This document shows, piece by piece, positions 27,889-42,902 of a stretch of 64,000 nucleotides of DNA (its first letter is position 1; each line of letters begins with the position of its first letter). A program made the translations under genes and the position numbers. The notes under the pieces are model-generated. The model was not told the DNA's origin. It was given only the letters and a program-made list of their open reading frames with translations, and ran no database searches. Origin of the DNA: Sulfuritalea hydrogenivorans sk43H (GTDB lineage Bacteria; Pseudomonadota; Gammaproteobacteria; Burkholderiales; Rhodocyclaceae); the NCBI RefSeq assembly GCF_000828635.1, contig NZ_AP012547.1, forward strand, positions 744,001-808,000, written 5' to 3'.

Positions 27889-27925
27889 CTTATTTGAAGG
27901 ATAAGAAAAAGTGAATGGTGCTTAT
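27889..27925 (+). promoter_or_regulatory. CbbR operator 3, cbbF promoter
   Basis: CTTAT-TTGAAGG-ATAAG (27889-27905), 15 bases, CTTAT (27921-27925): identical arms and spacing to operator 1. A -10-like TTACAT (27938-27943) follows, giving a leader of about 70 bases before cbbF. Confidence 0.7.
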
Positions 27926-28021
27926 AGATCGATCCGATTACATTGGTCGGCAACAAAGCGGGCTTGTCCGCGCCTGCAGTGCGCAGCGGCCGCAGCTACA
28001 ACATCCTAAGGAGCAGGACTC

Positions 28022-29113
28022 ATGCACCAGCGACGCACCACGCTGACCCGCTACACCATCGAGCAGGAACACAGGCATCCGGGTGCCTCCGGCGAGTTTT
28101 CCGGGCTGCTCAACTCTCTGGCCACCGCGATCAAGATCATCTCCAACCAGGTGAACAAGGGCGCCCTGGTCGGGATGCTGGGCGATGCCGCCAGCGACGG
28201 CGCAGCGGTCAATGTCCAGGGCGAGGTGCAGAAGAAGCTCGACGTCATGAGCAACGACGTCATGCTGAAGGAAAACGAGTTTTCGGGCCACTTGAGCGGC
28301 ATGGCCTCCGAGGAAATGGAAGACGTCTATGCGCTTCCCGCCCATTGCAAGCGCGGCAAGTACCTGCTGGTCTTCGATCCGCTGGATGGCAGCTCGAACA
28401 TCGACGTCAATCTGACGGTGGGGACCATTTTTTCGATCCTGCGTGCGCCGAATCCCGGCAAGGACGCCAGCCTCGAGGATTTCCTGCAGCCGGGCACCGA
28501 GCAGGTCTGCGCCGGCCTCGCGCTCTATGGGCCGTCGACCATGCTGGTGCTGACCACCGGCAATGGGGTCGATGGCTTCACGCTCGACCGCGACATCGGT
28601 GCCTTCATCCTCACCCATCCGCAGATGCGCATTCCGGCCGAGACGCACGAGTTCGCCATCAACTCGTCCAACGAGCGTTTCTGGGAGCCCCCGGTGAAAC
28701 GTTACGTGGAAGAGTGCCTGGCCGGCAAGACCGGTCCCCGCGGCAAGGACTTCAACATGCGCTGGGTCGCCTCGCTGGTGGCCGAAACCTTCCGCATCCT
28801 GACGCGCGGCGGCATCTTCATGTACCCGCGGGACAGCAAGGATCCGGCCAAACCGGGGCGCTTGCGCCTGATGTACGAAGCCAATCCGATTTCCTTCCTG
28901 ATCGAGCAGGCCGGCGGCGCATCGACCACCGGGCGCGAGCGGGTGATGAATGTCGCACCGACGGATTTGCACCAGCGCGTGCCACTGATTTTCGGCTCGA
29001 AGAACGAAGTCGAGCGCCTCTCCAGCTACCATGCCGAATATGCCAGCGGCAAGGAGCCGGATACCTTCAACTCGCCGCTGTTCTCGACGCGCTCGCTGTT
29101 CAGAACCCAATAA
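28022..29113 (+). CDS. cbbF: Class I fructose-1,6-bisphosphatase
   Basis: Hydrolyses fructose 1,6-bisphosphate (and sedoheptulose bisphosphate in some cbbF enzymes) in the regenerative Calvin cycle. The 363-aa class I enzyme has the metal/substrate motif [20 protein letters not shown] and the C-terminal [18 protein letters not shown]. The ATG at 28022 follows AAGGAGCAGG. First gene after CbbR operator 3; cbbP follows 14 bases later, so it heads cbbF-cbbP-cbbT-cbbG-cbbK. Confidence 0.95.
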   Translation: MHQRRTTLTRYTIEQEHRHPGASGEFSGLLNSLATAIKIISNQVNKGALVGMLGDAASDGAAVNVQGEVQKKLDVMSNDVMLKENEFSGHLSGMASEEMEDVYALPAHCKRGKYLLVFDPLDGSSNIDVNLTVGTIFSILRAPNPGKDASLEDFLQPGTEQVCAGLALYGPSTMLVLTTGNGVDGFTLDRDIGAFILTHPQMRIPAETHEFAINSSNERFWEPPVKRYVEECLAGKTGPRGKDFNMRWVASLVAETFRILTRGGIFMYPRDSKDPAKPGRLRLMYEANPISFLIEQAGGASTTGRERVMNVAPTDLHQRVPLIFGSKNEVERLSSYHAEYASGKEPDTFNSPLFSTRSLFRTQ

Positions 29114-29127
29114 CCCAGGAGGTTCCC

Positions 29128-30000
29128 ATGTCGGTCAAGCATCCCATCGTCGCCATCACCGGATCTTCCGGTGCCGGAACATCCACGGTCACCAAGTCCT
29201 TCGACCTGGTCTTCCGCCGCGAGAACATCAAGGCCGCCATCGTCGAGGGCGATTCCTTCCACCGCCATGACCGCAAGTCGATGAAGGTGGCGATGGAAGA
29301 AGCCCGGCTGCAGGGCAACAACCATTTCAGCCACTTCGGTCCGGAAGCCAATCTGCTCGAGGAGCTGGCGGGCCTGTTCAAGGGCTATGGCGAGACCGGG
29401 ATGGGCAAGGTGCGCAAGTATCTGCACAATGCCGACGAAGCCGCGCCTTACGGCCAGCAGTCCGGCGAGTTTACGCCCTGGGAGGATATCCCCGCCGGCA
29501 CCGACCTGATGTTCTACGAGGGCCTGCACGGCGCAGCGGTCACCGACACGGTCAATGTCGCGCAGCATGCCGACCTGCTGGTCGGCGTGGTGCCGACGGT
29601 CAACCTCGAATGGATCCAGAAGCTGCACCGGGACAAGAATCAGCGCGGCTATTCGACCGAGGCCGTGGTGGATACCATCCTGCGCCGCATGCCGGACTAC
29701 ATCAACTACATTACGCCGCAGTTTTCGCGCACCCACGTGAATTTCCAGCGGGTGCCGACGGTGGATACATCCAACCCGTTCATCGCCCGCGACATTCCGA
29801 CGGCCGACGAGAGCTTTGTCGTGATCCGCTTCGCCAATCCCAAGGGCATCGATTTCCCCTACTTGCTGTCGATGATCCACAATTCCTTCATGTCGCGGCC
29901 GAACATCATCGTGGTGCCCGGCGGCAAGATGGAACTGGCGATGCAACTGATCTTCACGCCCATGATTCTGCGCCTGATGGAGAACCGCAGGCGGGCCTGA
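29128..30000 (+). CDS. cbbP: Phosphoribulokinase
   Basis: Makes ribulose 1,5-bisphosphate for RuBisCO, the second enzyme specific to the Calvin cycle. The 290-aa bacterial type has the P-loop ITGSSGAGTSTVTKSF (residues 9-24), EGDSFHRHDRKSMK and the substrate region HFSHFGPEANLLEELAGLF. The ATG at 29128 has AGGAGG 6 bases before it. Confidence 0.97.
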   Translation: MSVKHPIVAITGSSGAGTSTVTKSFDLVFRRENIKAAIVEGDSFHRHDRKSMKVAMEEARLQGNNHFSHFGPEANLLEELAGLFKGYGETGMGKVRKYLHNADEAAPYGQQSGEFTPWEDIPAGTDLMFYEGLHGAAVTDTVNVAQHADLLVGVVPTVNLEWIQKLHRDKNQRGYSTEAVVDTILRRMPDYINYITPQFSRTHVNFQRVPTVDTSNPFIARDIPTADESFVVIRFANPKGIDFPYLLSMIHNSFMSRPNIIVVPGGKMELAMQLIFTPMILRLMENRRRA

Positions 30001-30114
30001 GTTTCAGCGAATCAAGCACCTAGCTGTCTACCTAGCGCGATCCGCCCGGTTTCGCCGATAATACCGGGCTACCCTGACGGAACCCATCCCGTCTCCAGAC
30101 CAATCGATGCCGCC

Positions 30115-33160
<3,046 letters not shown>

Positions 33161-33181
33161 GGCGCATTGGGAGCAATTGCA

Positions 33182-34363
33182 ATGAGCTTCAAGCGTCTTA
33201 CTGATTTCGATCTGGCGGGCAAGCGCGTCTTCATCCGCGCCGATCTGAACGTGCCGGTCAAGGACGGCAAGGTCACCTCGGACGCCCGCATCACCGCCTC
33301 GATGCCGACCATCCAGCACTGCCTCAAGGCGGGGGCGAAGGTGATGGTGACTTCACACCTCGGCCGTCCGGAAGAGGGTGTGTATGCCGACGAGAACTCG
33401 CTCAAGCCGGTGGCCGATGTCATGGCTGCGCAGTTGGGCAAGCCGGTGCGCGTGATCCGCGACTGGGTCGATGGCGGGTTTGAAGTTGCCGCCGGCGAAG
33501 TGGTGCTGCTGGAGAACTGCCGCTTCAACAAGGGCGAGAAGAAGAACGTCGAAGCGACGGCGAAGAAGTACGCCGCGCTTTGCGATCTCTTCGTCATGGA
33601 TGCTTTCGGCACCGCGCACCGCGCCGAGGCCTCGACCTACGGCGTGGCGCAATTCGCGCCGGCGGCCTGTGCCGGCCTGCTGGTAGCCGAGGAACTGGAA
33701 GCGCTGACCAAGGCGCTGGCCACCCCGGCGCGGCCGATGGTGGCCATCGTCGGCGGTTCAAAGGTGTCGACCAAGCTCACCGTGCTCGAAGCGCTGTCCG
33801 AAAAGGTCGACCAGATGGTGGTCGGTGGCGGCATTGCCAACACCTTCCTCAAGGCCACCGGCAGGAACGTCGGCAAGTCGCTGTGCGAGGACGACCTGGT
33901 ACCGACCGCCCAGGCGCTGATGAAAAAGATGACGGCGCGCGGCGCCACCATTCCGATCGCCGTCGACGTGGTTTGCGGCAAGAAGTTCGATGCCGCTGAA
34001 CCCGCGGTGGCCAAGGACGCCGGCGCGGTGGCCGACGACGACATGATTTTCGACATCGGCCCGAAATCGGCCCAGGAACTGGTCGACATCATCATGAAGG
34101 CCGGTACCGTGGTCTGGAACGGCCCCGTCGGCGTGTTCGAGTTCGACCAGTTCGGCGAAGGCACCAAGGCCATTGCCATGGCTATCGCCAAGACCAAGGC
34201 CTTCACCCTGGCGGGTGGCGGAGACACCATCGCCGCGATCCAGAAGTACGACATTTACGACAAGGTGTCCTACATCTCGACAGCCGGCGGCGCTTTCCTC
34301 GAATTCCTCGAAGGCAAGAAACTGCCCGCCGTCGATATGCTGGAGCAGCGCGCCAAAGGCTGA
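33182..34363 (+). CDS. cbbK: Phosphoglycerate kinase
   Basis: Phosphorylates 3-phosphoglycerate from RuBisCO. The 393-aa two-domain kinase has [18 protein letters not shown], the basic patch [32 protein letters not shown], and the nucleotide loop GGGDTIAAI. The ATG at 33182 is preferred over an in-frame start 15 bases upstream because it gives the family N-terminus [20 protein letters not shown]. It is followed by a 169-base gap holding an intergenic repeat. Confidence 0.96.
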   Translation: MSFKRLTDFDLAGKRVFIRADLNVPVKDGKVTSDARITASMPTIQHCLKAGAKVMVTSHLGRPEEGVYADENSLKPVADVMAAQLGKPVRVIRDWVDGGFEVAAGEVVLLENCRFNKGEKKNVEATAKKYAALCDLFVMDAFGTAHRAEASTYGVAQFAPAACAGLLVAEELEALTKALATPARPMVAIVGGSKVSTKLTVLEALSEKVDQMVVGGGIANTFLKATGRNVGKSLCEDDLVPTAQALMKKMTARGATIPIAVDVVCGKKFDAAEPAVAKDAGAVADDDMIFDIGPKSAQELVDIIMKAGTVVWNGPVGVFEFDQFGEGTKAIAMAIAKTKAFTLAGGGDTIAAIQKYDIYDKVSYISTAGGAFLEFLEGKKLPAVDMLEQRAKG

Positions 34364-34400
34364 CGCAAATCCATCAGACTTTCAATGCTGATACGCCACC

Positions 34401-34530
34401 GCCGATGATGAAACACGCGAAAGTCAAATTGAAGGCCCGCCCCTCCCATCCTCCCCTCACGGGGAGGCTTCTGATCAGCTCGCTTCGCTCGACGATCACC
34501 CGTCGCTCCGAACGAGTTATTTCACGTTAA
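34401..34530 (+). repeat. Intergenic repeat, copy A (between cbbK and pyk)
   Basis: About 130 bases sharing both ends and the middle with 58663-58788. Left end GCCGATGATGAAACACGCGA, centre CCTCCCC-TCAC-GGGGAGG hairpin, right end TATTTCACGTTAA ending 2 bases before the pyk ATG. The inner part differs between copies. Confidence 0.65.
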
Positions 34531-34532
34531 CA

Positions 34533-35987
34533 ATGACCGCCCAACGTTCGACCAAGATCGTCGCTACCCTGGGGCCGGCTTCCAGCAGCCCGGAGCGGCT
34601 CGCCGAACTGGTGGCGGCCGGCATCGACGTGGTGCGCCTGAATTTTTCGCATGGCACGGCGGAAGACCACAAGAAGCGCATCGACATCCTGCGCGATGCC
34701 GCGCACAGGGCGGGCCGCACGGTCGGCGTGATGGCCGACCTGCAAGGACCGAAGATACGCATCGGAAAATTTGCCGCGGGGCCGGTCGCGATCAAGGCCG
34801 GACAAGGCTTCATCCTTGATGCCGCGTGCCCGCTGGGCGACGCGACACGCGTCGGCCTCGATTACCCCGAACTGATAGACGATGTGGTCGCGGGCGATGT
34901 GCTGCTGCTCGACGATGGCCGCACCGTGTTCGATATCGAACATATCGAAGGCACCGAAATTCATTGCCGCAACCGTCACGATGGCGAACTGTCGAACAAC
35001 AAGGGCATCAACAAGCAGGGCGGCGGGCTCTCCGCGCCGGCGCTGACGCCCAAGGACATGGCCGACATCAAGACCGCGGCGGCGCTCAATGTCGATTACG
35101 TTGCCGTGTCCTTTCCCAAGTCGGGTGCCGACATGCGCCAGGCGCGGCAGTTGCTGCGCGACGCCGGTTCCGACGCCCTGGTGATCGCCAAGATCGAGCG
35201 CGTCGAGGCGGTGGAGAATCTGGAAGACATCCTGCACGCCACCGACGGCATCATGGTGGCGCGCGGCGACCTCGCGGTCGAAGTCGGCGATGCCGCGGTG
35301 CCGGCCCTGCAAAAGCGCATGATTCGGCTGGCCCGCGAACACAACCGCTTCGCCATCACCGCCACGCAGATGATGGAGTCGATGATCACCAGTCCGGTGC
35401 CTACCCGTGCCGAGGTTTCCGACGTGGCCAACGCGGTGCTCGATGGCACGGATGCAGTCATGTTGTCCGCGGAAACCGCTTCCGGCGCCTACCCGGTACA
35501 GGCAGTCGAGGCCATGGTTCGGGTTTGCGTTGCCGCGGAGCAATCGCAGACCGTCACCCTCGATACGCATTTTCTCGATCAGGTGTTCACGCGCATCGAC
35601 CAGTCGATATCGATGGCCGCATTGTTCACCGCATTCCACCTCAAGGTGAAGGCGATTGCGACGCTGACCGAGTCGGGCTCGACCACGCTGTGGATGAGCC
35701 GGGTCAATTGCGGCGTGCCAATTTACGCGCTGACGCCGCGCATCCGCACCCGCTACCGCGTCAGCATCTACCGCGACGTCTATCCGCTGCTGACCGAGTA
35801 CATCGCGACGGATCGCGACGAACTGCTGTGGCAGGCCGAGGAGATCCTGATTGCCGCCGGTGCGGTGGTGCCCGGCGACCTGATCGTGCTCACCATCGGC
35901 GAACCGATCGGACAAGCGGGCGGCACCAACACCATGAAACTCGTCAAGGTCGGCGAGCACCGACCGCCCAAGCCAGCCATCAGATAA
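34533..35987 (+). CDS. pyk: Pyruvate kinase
   Basis: Converts phosphoenolpyruvate and ADP to pyruvate and ATP. The 484-aa protein has KIVATLGPASSSPERLAELV, RLNFSHGTAEDHKKRI, GVMADLQGPKIRIG, IMVARGDLAVEVG, ITATQMMESMI and MLSAETASGAYPVQAVEAM, all complete. No ribosome-binding site precedes the ATG at 34533, which directly follows the right end of intergenic repeat A. It sits between cbbK and cbbA, so this glycolytic exit enzyme is embedded in the Calvin gene cluster. Confidence 0.95.
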   Translation: MTAQRSTKIVATLGPASSSPERLAELVAAGIDVVRLNFSHGTAEDHKKRIDILRDAAHRAGRTVGVMADLQGPKIRIGKFAAGPVAIKAGQGFILDAACPLGDATRVGLDYPELIDDVVAGDVLLLDDGRTVFDIEHIEGTEIHCRNRHDGELSNNKGINKQGGGLSAPALTPKDMADIKTAAALNVDYVAVSFPKSGADMRQARQLLRDAGSDALVIAKIERVEAVENLEDILHATDGIMVARGDLAVEVGDAAVPALQKRMIRLAREHNRFAITATQMMESMITSPVPTRAEVSDVANAVLDGTDAVMLSAETASGAYPVQAVEAMVRVCVAAEQSQTVTLDTHFLDQVFTRIDQSISMAALFTAFHLKVKAIATLTESGSTTLWMSRVNCGVPIYALTPRIRTRYRVSIYRDVYPLLTEYIATDRDELLWQAEEILIAAGAVVPGDLIVLTIGEPIGQAGGTNTMKLVKVGEHRPPKPAIR

Positions 35988-36002
35988 CCCTAGGAGATTG
36001 CC

Positions 36003-37067
36003 ATGCCCCTCGTATCCATGCGTCAACTGCTCGACCATGCCGCCGAAAACGGCTACGGCCTGCCGGCCTTCAACGTCAACAACCTGGAGCAGATCCAGGC
36101 CATCATGGAAGCCGCGGCGGAAACCAACAGCCCGGTCATCATGCAGGGCTCGGCCGGCGCCCGCAAATATGCCGGCGAGCCCTACCTGCGCCACCTGATC
36201 GAAGCGGCGATCGAGACCCATCCGGACATCCCGATCGTGATGCACCAGGATCACGGCGCCAGCCCGGCGATCTGCATCCAGTCGATGCGCTCGGGCTTCT
36301 CCAGCGTGATGATGGACGGCTCGCTGCAGGAAGACGCCAAGACCCCGGCCAGCTTCGAGTACAACGCCCGCGTCAGCAAGCACGTGGTCGACATCGCCCA
36401 TGCCATCGGCGTTTCGGTCGAAGGCGAACTGGGCTGCCTCGGTTCGCTGGAAACCGGCATGGGCGAGAAGGAGGACGGCCACGGCGCGGAGGGCGCGCTG
36501 TCGCACGACCAGTTGCTGACCGACCCCAACGAAGCCGCCGAATTCGTCAAGGCGACGGGTGTGGACGCGCTGGCGATCGCCATCGGTACCTCGCACGGCG
36601 CCTACAAGTTCACCCGGCCGCCCACCGGCGCGGTGCTGCGCATCGACCGCATCAAGGAAATCCACGCCCGCATCCCGAATACCCACCTGGTGATGCATGG
36701 TTCCTCGTCGGTGCCACAGGACTGGCTGAAAATCATCAACCAGTACGGCGGCACCATGGGCGAAACCTACGGCGTCCCGGTCGAGGAAATCGTCGAGGGC
36801 ATCAAGCACGGCGTGCGCAAGATCAACATCGACACCGACCTGCGCATGGCCTCCACCGGCGCGATCCGCAAGTACCTGGCGGAGAACACCAAGGACTTCG
36901 ATCCGCGCAAATATTTCGCCGCCGCCCGCAAGGCGATGAAGGAAATCTGCGTGGCCCGCTATACGGCATTCGGTTGTGCCGGCCAGGCCAGCAAGATCAA
37001 GCCGATGTCGCTGGAAAGGATGGCCGAGCGCTACAAGAAGGGCGAGCTCAACGCCATCGTGAAGTAA
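36003..37067 (+). CDS. cbbA: Class II fructose-bisphosphate aldolase
   Basis: Zn-dependent aldolase that condenses triose phosphates to fructose and sedoheptulose bisphosphates. The 354-aa Calvin-type class II enzyme has [17 protein letters not shown], zinc ligands in [13 protein letters not shown] and [28 protein letters not shown] and the [11 protein letters not shown] motif. The start has TAGGAG 8 bases before it, 15 bases after pyk. Last gene of the island, followed by a terminator. Confidence 0.97.
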   Translation: MPLVSMRQLLDHAAENGYGLPAFNVNNLEQIQAIMEAAAETNSPVIMQGSAGARKYAGEPYLRHLIEAAIETHPDIPIVMHQDHGASPAICIQSMRSGFSSVMMDGSLQEDAKTPASFEYNARVSKHVVDIAHAIGVSVEGELGCLGSLETGMGEKEDGHGAEGALSHDQLLTDPNEAAEFVKATGVDALAIAIGTSHGAYKFTRPPTGAVLRIDRIKEIHARIPNTHLVMHGSSSVPQDWLKIINQYGGTMGETYGVPVEEIVEGIKHGVRKINIDTDLRMASTGAIRKYLAENTKDFDPRKYFAAARKAMKEICVARYTAFGCAGQASKIKPMSLERMAERYKKGELNAIVK

Positions 37068-37091
37068 GCGACGATTTGCGGTAAATTAACG

Positions 37092-37116
37092 GGCCGCCCC
37101 GCTCGGGCGGCCTTTT
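37092..37116 (+). terminator. Rho-independent terminator after cbbA
   Basis: GGCCGCCC (37092-37099), loop CGCTC, GGGCGGCC (37105-37112), then TTTT. It marks the end of the carbon-fixation transcript, 25 bases after the cbbA stop. Confidence 0.88.
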
Positions 37117-37128
37117 CCTTTGTCCAGC

Positions 37129-37575
37129 ATGGATATCCGGTCCCACACCTTCGATCGACTGCGCAAGTTCTTCAGCAGCGGCCTCGACATTGTCGAGTAT
37201 GCCGGCCTGCTGGTGATCGCCTTCGCCACCACCATCGCCATGTACCAGGAAGCGATGCTGATGATCGAGTCGCACCGGGTGACGCTGGCCGACCTGCTGC
37301 TGATGTTCCTCTATCTCGAAGTGCTGGCGATGATCGGCCAGTATTTCAAGTCGGGCCAGCTGCCGGTGCGCTTCCCGCTGTACATCGGCATGGTGGCCCT
37401 GGCGCGCTACCTGATCCTGGATATCAAGGAAATGACCGAGTGGCGCATGCTGGCGGTTACCGCCGCGATTTTCCTGCTGACGGTTTCCGTGCTGGCGATT
37501 CGCTACGGCCATGTGCGCTACCCCTATCGCGAGGATGCCGACGAGAAGTCGGCCAAGCCCTACGTTCGCGAGTAA
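37129..37575 (+). CDS. psiE: PsiE-family membrane protein
   Basis: Phosphate-starvation-inducible PsiE family; function unknown. The 148-aa protein has four predicted membrane segments ([44 protein letters not shown]-type segment, and [20 protein letters not shown]). It starts 13 bases after the cbbA terminator with no clear Shine-Dalgarno, so its promoter must overlap the 3' end of cbbA or it depends on read-through. The ATG is preferred over a TTG 9 bases upstream. Confidence 0.8.
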   Translation: MDIRSHTFDRLRKFFSSGLDIVEYAGLLVIAFATTIAMYQEAMLMIESHRVTLADLLLMFLYLEVLAMIGQYFKSGQLPVRFPLYIGMVALARYLILDIKEMTEWRMLAVTAAIFLLTVSVLAIRYGHVRYPYREDADEKSAKPYVRE

Positions 37576-37597
37576 TTTCCAATTTCAGAGCACCTTC

Positions 37598-38503
37598 ATG
37601 CCCATTTCCACCCCTCCCATGTTCGAGTCCACCATCAAGAGCCTGCCGCTGCTCGGTCGCGGCAAGGTGCGCGATATCTACGCCGTGGGCGAGGACAAGC
37701 TCCTCATCATCACCACGGATCGCCTGTCGGCTTTCGATGTGATCCTGCCCGACCCGATTCCGGGCAAGGGCGCCGTGCTTACGGCCATGGCCAATTTCTG
37801 GTTCGGCAAGCTGGCCCATGTGATACCCAACCAGTTGACCGGCATCGACCCGGAGACGGTCGTGGCAAACGAAGAAGAGAAAGCCCAGGTACGCGGCCGC
37901 GCACTGGTGGTGAAGCGCCTCAAGCCGCTGCCGATCGAGGCGGTCGCGCGCGGTTACCTGATCGGATCGGGCTGGAAGGACTACCAGGCGACGGGCGCCG
38001 TCTGCGGGATTGCCTTGCCGTCCGGCATGCAAATGGCCCAGCAGCTGCCGACACCGATCTTCACCCCGGCGACCAAGGCCGAGATGGGCGACCATGACGA
38101 AAACATCGACTACGCCACGGTCGAGAAACTGATCGGCGCGGATCTGGCGAAGACCGTCAAGGAAACCACCCTGCGCCTGTATCGCGAGGCTGCCGCTTTC
38201 GCCCGCGTGGTCGGCATCATCATCGCCGACACCAAGTTCGAGTTCGGACAGGACGAGGAGGGCCGGCTGTACCTGATCGACGAAGTACTGACGCCGGACT
38301 CCTCGCGTTTCTGGCCGGCCGATCGTTACAAGGTCGGCATCAGCCCGCCCAGCTTCGACAAGCAGTTCGTCCGCGATTACCTGGAAACCCTGGACTGGAA
38401 CAAGCAGGCACCGGGGCCGACGCTGCCGCGGGACATCATCGACAAGACGGCCGCCAACTATCTCGAGGCGCTGACCCGCCTTGCCGGCCCGCATACGATC
38501 TGA
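37598..38503 (+). CDS. purC: Phosphoribosylaminoimidazole-succinocarboxamide synthase
   Basis: SAICAR synthase, step 7 (counting from PRPP) of purine synthesis. The 301-aa long form carries [38 protein letters not shown], the [18 protein letters not shown] motif and [22 protein letters not shown] at 37598 chosen; 37619 ([10 protein letters not shown]) is a plausible alternative. It lies 22 bases after psiE, away from the purHDK cluster 21 kb downstream. Confidence 0.95.
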   Translation: MPISTPPMFESTIKSLPLLGRGKVRDIYAVGEDKLLIITTDRLSAFDVILPDPIPGKGAVLTAMANFWFGKLAHVIPNQLTGIDPETVVANEEEKAQVRGRALVVKRLKPLPIEAVARGYLIGSGWKDYQATGAVCGIALPSGMQMAQQLPTPIFTPATKAEMGDHDENIDYATVEKLIGADLAKTVKETTLRLYREAAAFARVVGIIIADTKFEFGQDEEGRLYLIDEVLTPDSSRFWPADRYKVGISPPSFDKQFVRDYLETLDWNKQAPGPTLPRDIIDKTAANYLEALTRLAGPHTI

Positions 38504-38525
38504 TGTTGCCGATGCGGCTGGTCCG

Positions 38526-39302
38526 ATGAACGATCCCGTCGCCGTCTTGCCAGCGCCGACTCCCGGTCTTCCGAAAGTCCGCCGCATAGGTTTTTCCGCG
38601 CCGCTGAAATGGCTCGGGCTGGGCTGGCGAGACCTCTGGCGGCAACCGGCGGCGAGCCTGTTCTATGGCATCGCGATCGCCGTCACCGGCGCGGTCATTC
38701 TCGGCGTGACTGCCAACCTAGCCTATCTGTTCGCCGCCGCCATCACCGGTTTTTTGCTGGTCGCGCCGATGCTGGCGGCCGGCCTCTACGAACTCTCGCG
38801 CCGCTATCTGGCCAATGAGCCGGCCTCGCTGCCGGACTCGATGCTGGCCTGGAAGCGCAACCCATCGGCGCTGGTCAGCTTCGGCCTGTTGTCGATACTG
38901 GCGGGTACCGCATGGCAGGTGGCGTCCATCGTCATCGTCGCGCTGTTCTACAAGGGCAGTGCCTTGCAGCCGCTGGCCATGATGATCGAGGTGCTGATCA
39001 ATCCACAGCACTACCTGATGTTCTTCATCTACATCTGTGCGGGCGGCGTGTTCGCGGCGGTGGTGTTCGCCCTCAGCGTGGTTTCGATGCCGATGCTGGT
39101 CGATCGTCGCTGCGAGCTGCTCTGCGCGCTGACCACCAGCATCAACGCCGTGGCCGAGAATCCGCTGCCACTGGCGTTCTGGGCTTTCGTCATCATGCTG
39201 CTGACCGGCCTCGGTTTCGCCACCGCGCTGGTCGGCCTGGTCATTGTCATGCCCTGGCTGGGACACGCCAGCTTTCATGCCTACAAGGAGCTCGTCGAGT
39301 AA
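38526..39302 (+). CDS. DUF2189-type integral membrane protein
   Basis: A 258-aa protein with six predicted membrane helices (for example LFYGIAIAVTGAVILGVTAN, AFWAFVIMLLTGLGFATALV). The layout and the AAGLYELSRRYLANEP segment match DUF2189 (YciC-like in shape), function unknown. A short cytoplasmic N-terminus contains an inverted 21-bp element (codons for VLPAPTP), so the element starts only five codons after the ATG. Confidence 0.75.
   Translation: MNDPVAVLPAPTPGLPKVRRIGFSAPLKWLGLGWRDLWRQPAASLFYGIAIAVTGAVILGVTANLAYLFAAAITGFLLVAPMLAAGLYELSRRYLANEPASLPDSMLAWKRNPSALVSFGLLSILAGTAWQVASIVIVALFYKGSALQPLAMMIEVLINPQHYLMFFIYICAGGVFAAVVFALSVVSMPMLVDRRCELLCALTTSINAVAENPLPLAFWAFVIMLLTGLGFATALVGLVIVMPWLGHASFHAYKELVE
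38541..38561 (-). repeat. Dispersed 21-bp element, copy 9
   Basis: Minus-strand match with one deviation (CAAG for CGRN). It lies within the first 12 codons of the DUF2189 gene, antisense to it. Confidence 0.75.
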
Positions 39303-39347
39303 ACGACGAGGCATTGCAGTTTCCTTCTTCGCCCCCATCTGGACACG

Positions 39348-41405
<2,058 letters not shown>

Positions 41406-41436
41406 ATCGCCGTTGCCTGCCCGGGCCTTGCCTGCC

Positions 41437-41473
41437 GGGAATTCCGCTTCGCGGGCCGGCAAAGCGGAATCCC
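41437..41473. terminator. Hairpin between convergent prlC and PilZ genes
   Basis: A 12-bp stem with one bulge (GGGA-a-TTCCGCTT with AAGCGGAA-TCCC) and a 12-base loop, followed 15 bases later by a perfect GC palindrome AGCCGGCGCCGGCT and a T-rich stretch. Probably a two-way terminator region; no clean U-run. Confidence 0.45.
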
Positions 41474-41509
41474 AGGTACGCAGAGCGCAGCCGGCGCCGG
41501 CTTTCTGTT

Positions 41510-41878
41510 TCAGCCTTCGCCAGCCAGGCTGGCGAATTCCCGGTCGAGAATCGCGGGATCGCCGCTGTTCAGCTCCACCAGTCGGCGCAGGTGGGTGATG
41601 CTGTCGAGATCGATGCTTTCGCAGCGCAGGCCGACGTGGCGTCCTTCGACATGCATGACCTTGGTCCACATCGTGATGGTGGCGTCCGCCGCGAGTTCCA
41701 GGGAAAGGCGGCACTCCTCGCCGGGCTTTCCGTGCCAGGCATTGCCGGTTTCGAGCAGTGCGCCTTTCAGCGATATGTCCTGCAGTCGAGCAAAGGCATT
41801 GCCATCATGGGTGGTCAGGCGCACCGGCGAATGAAACACGGCGCGCCAGAAATTGCGGCGCTCAGTAGCCTTTGTCAC
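41510..41878 (-). CDS. PilZ-domain protein
   Basis: A 122-aa protein from a GTG start (VTKATERRNFWRAVFHSPVRL). The RRNFWR segment followed by LQDISLKGALLETG is the PilZ c-di-GMP-binding pattern (RxxxR and D/NxSxxG: R in RRNFWRA, D-I-S-L-K-G), so it may bind c-di-GMP. It overlaps the upstream small zinc-ribbon gene by 17 bases and is presumably co-transcribed with it. It is a potential receptor for c-di-GMP made by proteins such as the PAS-GGDEF-EAL enzyme. Confidence 0.75.
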   Translation of the reverse strand: MTKATERRNFWRAVFHSPVRLTTHDGNAFARLQDISLKGALLETGNAWHGKPGEECRLSLELAADATITMWTKVMHVEGRHVGLRCESIDLDSITHLRRLVELNSGDPAILDREFASLAGEG

Positions 41879-42050
41879 GCAGTTTCTCCTTCGACTGGGC
41901 AACGCTGAAATCGATGCCGGTGAAATATTTCTGAAGCGGGCAAGGGGTGTCCGGGTGGCAGCCGTGCTCGCGGGCGCATTCGCGCTGGGTCTCGTCCAGC
42001 AGCACCATCTCGCCGCAGACAGGACAGGGGGCGACAGGTGAATCGAACAT
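41862..42050 (-). CDS. Small zinc-ribbon-like protein
   Basis: A 62-aa protein with five cysteines: CPVCGEM at residues 9-12 and a second group ECAREHGCHPDTPC, an arrangement that suggests a zinc-binding ribbon. It ends SKEKLRDKGY. I recognise the pattern (CPVCGEMVLLDETQRECA) as a small conserved protein without an assigned role. Its 3' end overlaps the PilZ gene. Confidence 0.65.
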   Translation of the reverse strand: MFDSPVAPCPVCGEMVLLDETQRECAREHGCHPDTPCPLQKYFTGIDFSVAQSKEKLRDKGY

Positions 42051-42129
42051 GATGCACCTCCATTTCCTCGGGCTGGGTTGGCCCTGCTTTCAATTATAGA
42101 CGGCGGCCCTGCTCGGGTATCATCGCGGC

Positions 42130-42897
42130 ATGAAAATCGCAACGTGGAACGTGAATTCGCTCAAGGTGCGCCTGCCGCATGTGCTGGACTGGCTGGCGAC
42201 AAGCCAGGCCGACGTGCTCTGCCTGCAGGAAACCAAGATGGAGGACAAGGTCTTCCCCTACGCCGAACTGGAGGCCGCCGGCTATCGTGCCGCGCACAAC
42301 GGGCAGAAGACCTACAACGGCGTGGCCATACTTGCACGCGGCGTTCTGGATGATGTCCGCTGGGACATTCCGGCTTTCGCCGACGAGCAGAAGCGCGTGA
42401 TTGCGGCGACGGTGAATGGCGTGCGCATCGTCTGCGCCTACATGCCGAACGGTCAGGCGGTGGGTTCCGACAAGTACGAGTACAAGCTGCGCTGGCTGGC
42501 GGCGCTGGCCGGCTTCCTGCGCGAGGAACTGCAGCGCTGCCCGCAACTGGTCCTGCTCGGCGACTACAACATTGCACCGGAAGATCGCGACGTGCATGAT
42601 CCTGCCGCATGGAAGGACCAGATTCTGTGCAGCGAACCGGAACGGGCCGCATTCCGCCAGTTTGTCGGGTTGGGTCTGGCCGACGCCTTCCGCCTGTTCG
42701 ATCAGCCGGAAAAGACCTACTCGTGGTGGGACTACCGGCAGATGGGCTTTCGCCTCAATCGCGGCTTGCGTATCGATCACATCCTGCTGTCCGCGCCGCT
42801 GGCCGCCGCATGCCGGGCCTGCGTCATCGACAAGGCGCCGCGCAAGCTGGAGCGGCCGTCCGACCATGCGCCCGTGCTTGCCACGCTGGAAGTGTGA
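42130..42897 (+). CDS. xth: Exodeoxyribonuclease III
   Basis: AP endonuclease and 3'-5' exonuclease of base-excision repair. The 255-aa protein has MKIATWNVNSLKVRLPHVLD, the metal ligand LCLQETKMED, GDYNIAPEDRDVHDP, the WWDYRQMGFRLNRGLRIDHI segment and the terminal RPSDHAPVLA (catalytic Asp-His). All catalytic positions are present. The Crp/Fnr gene starts 5 bases after its stop. Confidence 0.95.
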   Translation: MKIATWNVNSLKVRLPHVLDWLATSQADVLCLQETKMEDKVFPYAELEAAGYRAAHNGQKTYNGVAILARGVLDDVRWDIPAFADEQKRVIAATVNGVRIVCAYMPNGQAVGSDKYEYKLRWLAALAGFLREELQRCPQLVLLGDYNIAPEDRDVHDPAAWKDQILCSEPERAAFRQFVGLGLADAFRLFDQPEKTYSWWDYRQMGFRLNRGLRIDHILLSAPLAAACRACVIDKAPRKLERPSDHAPVLATLEV

Positions 42898-42902
42898 GCG
42901 GC

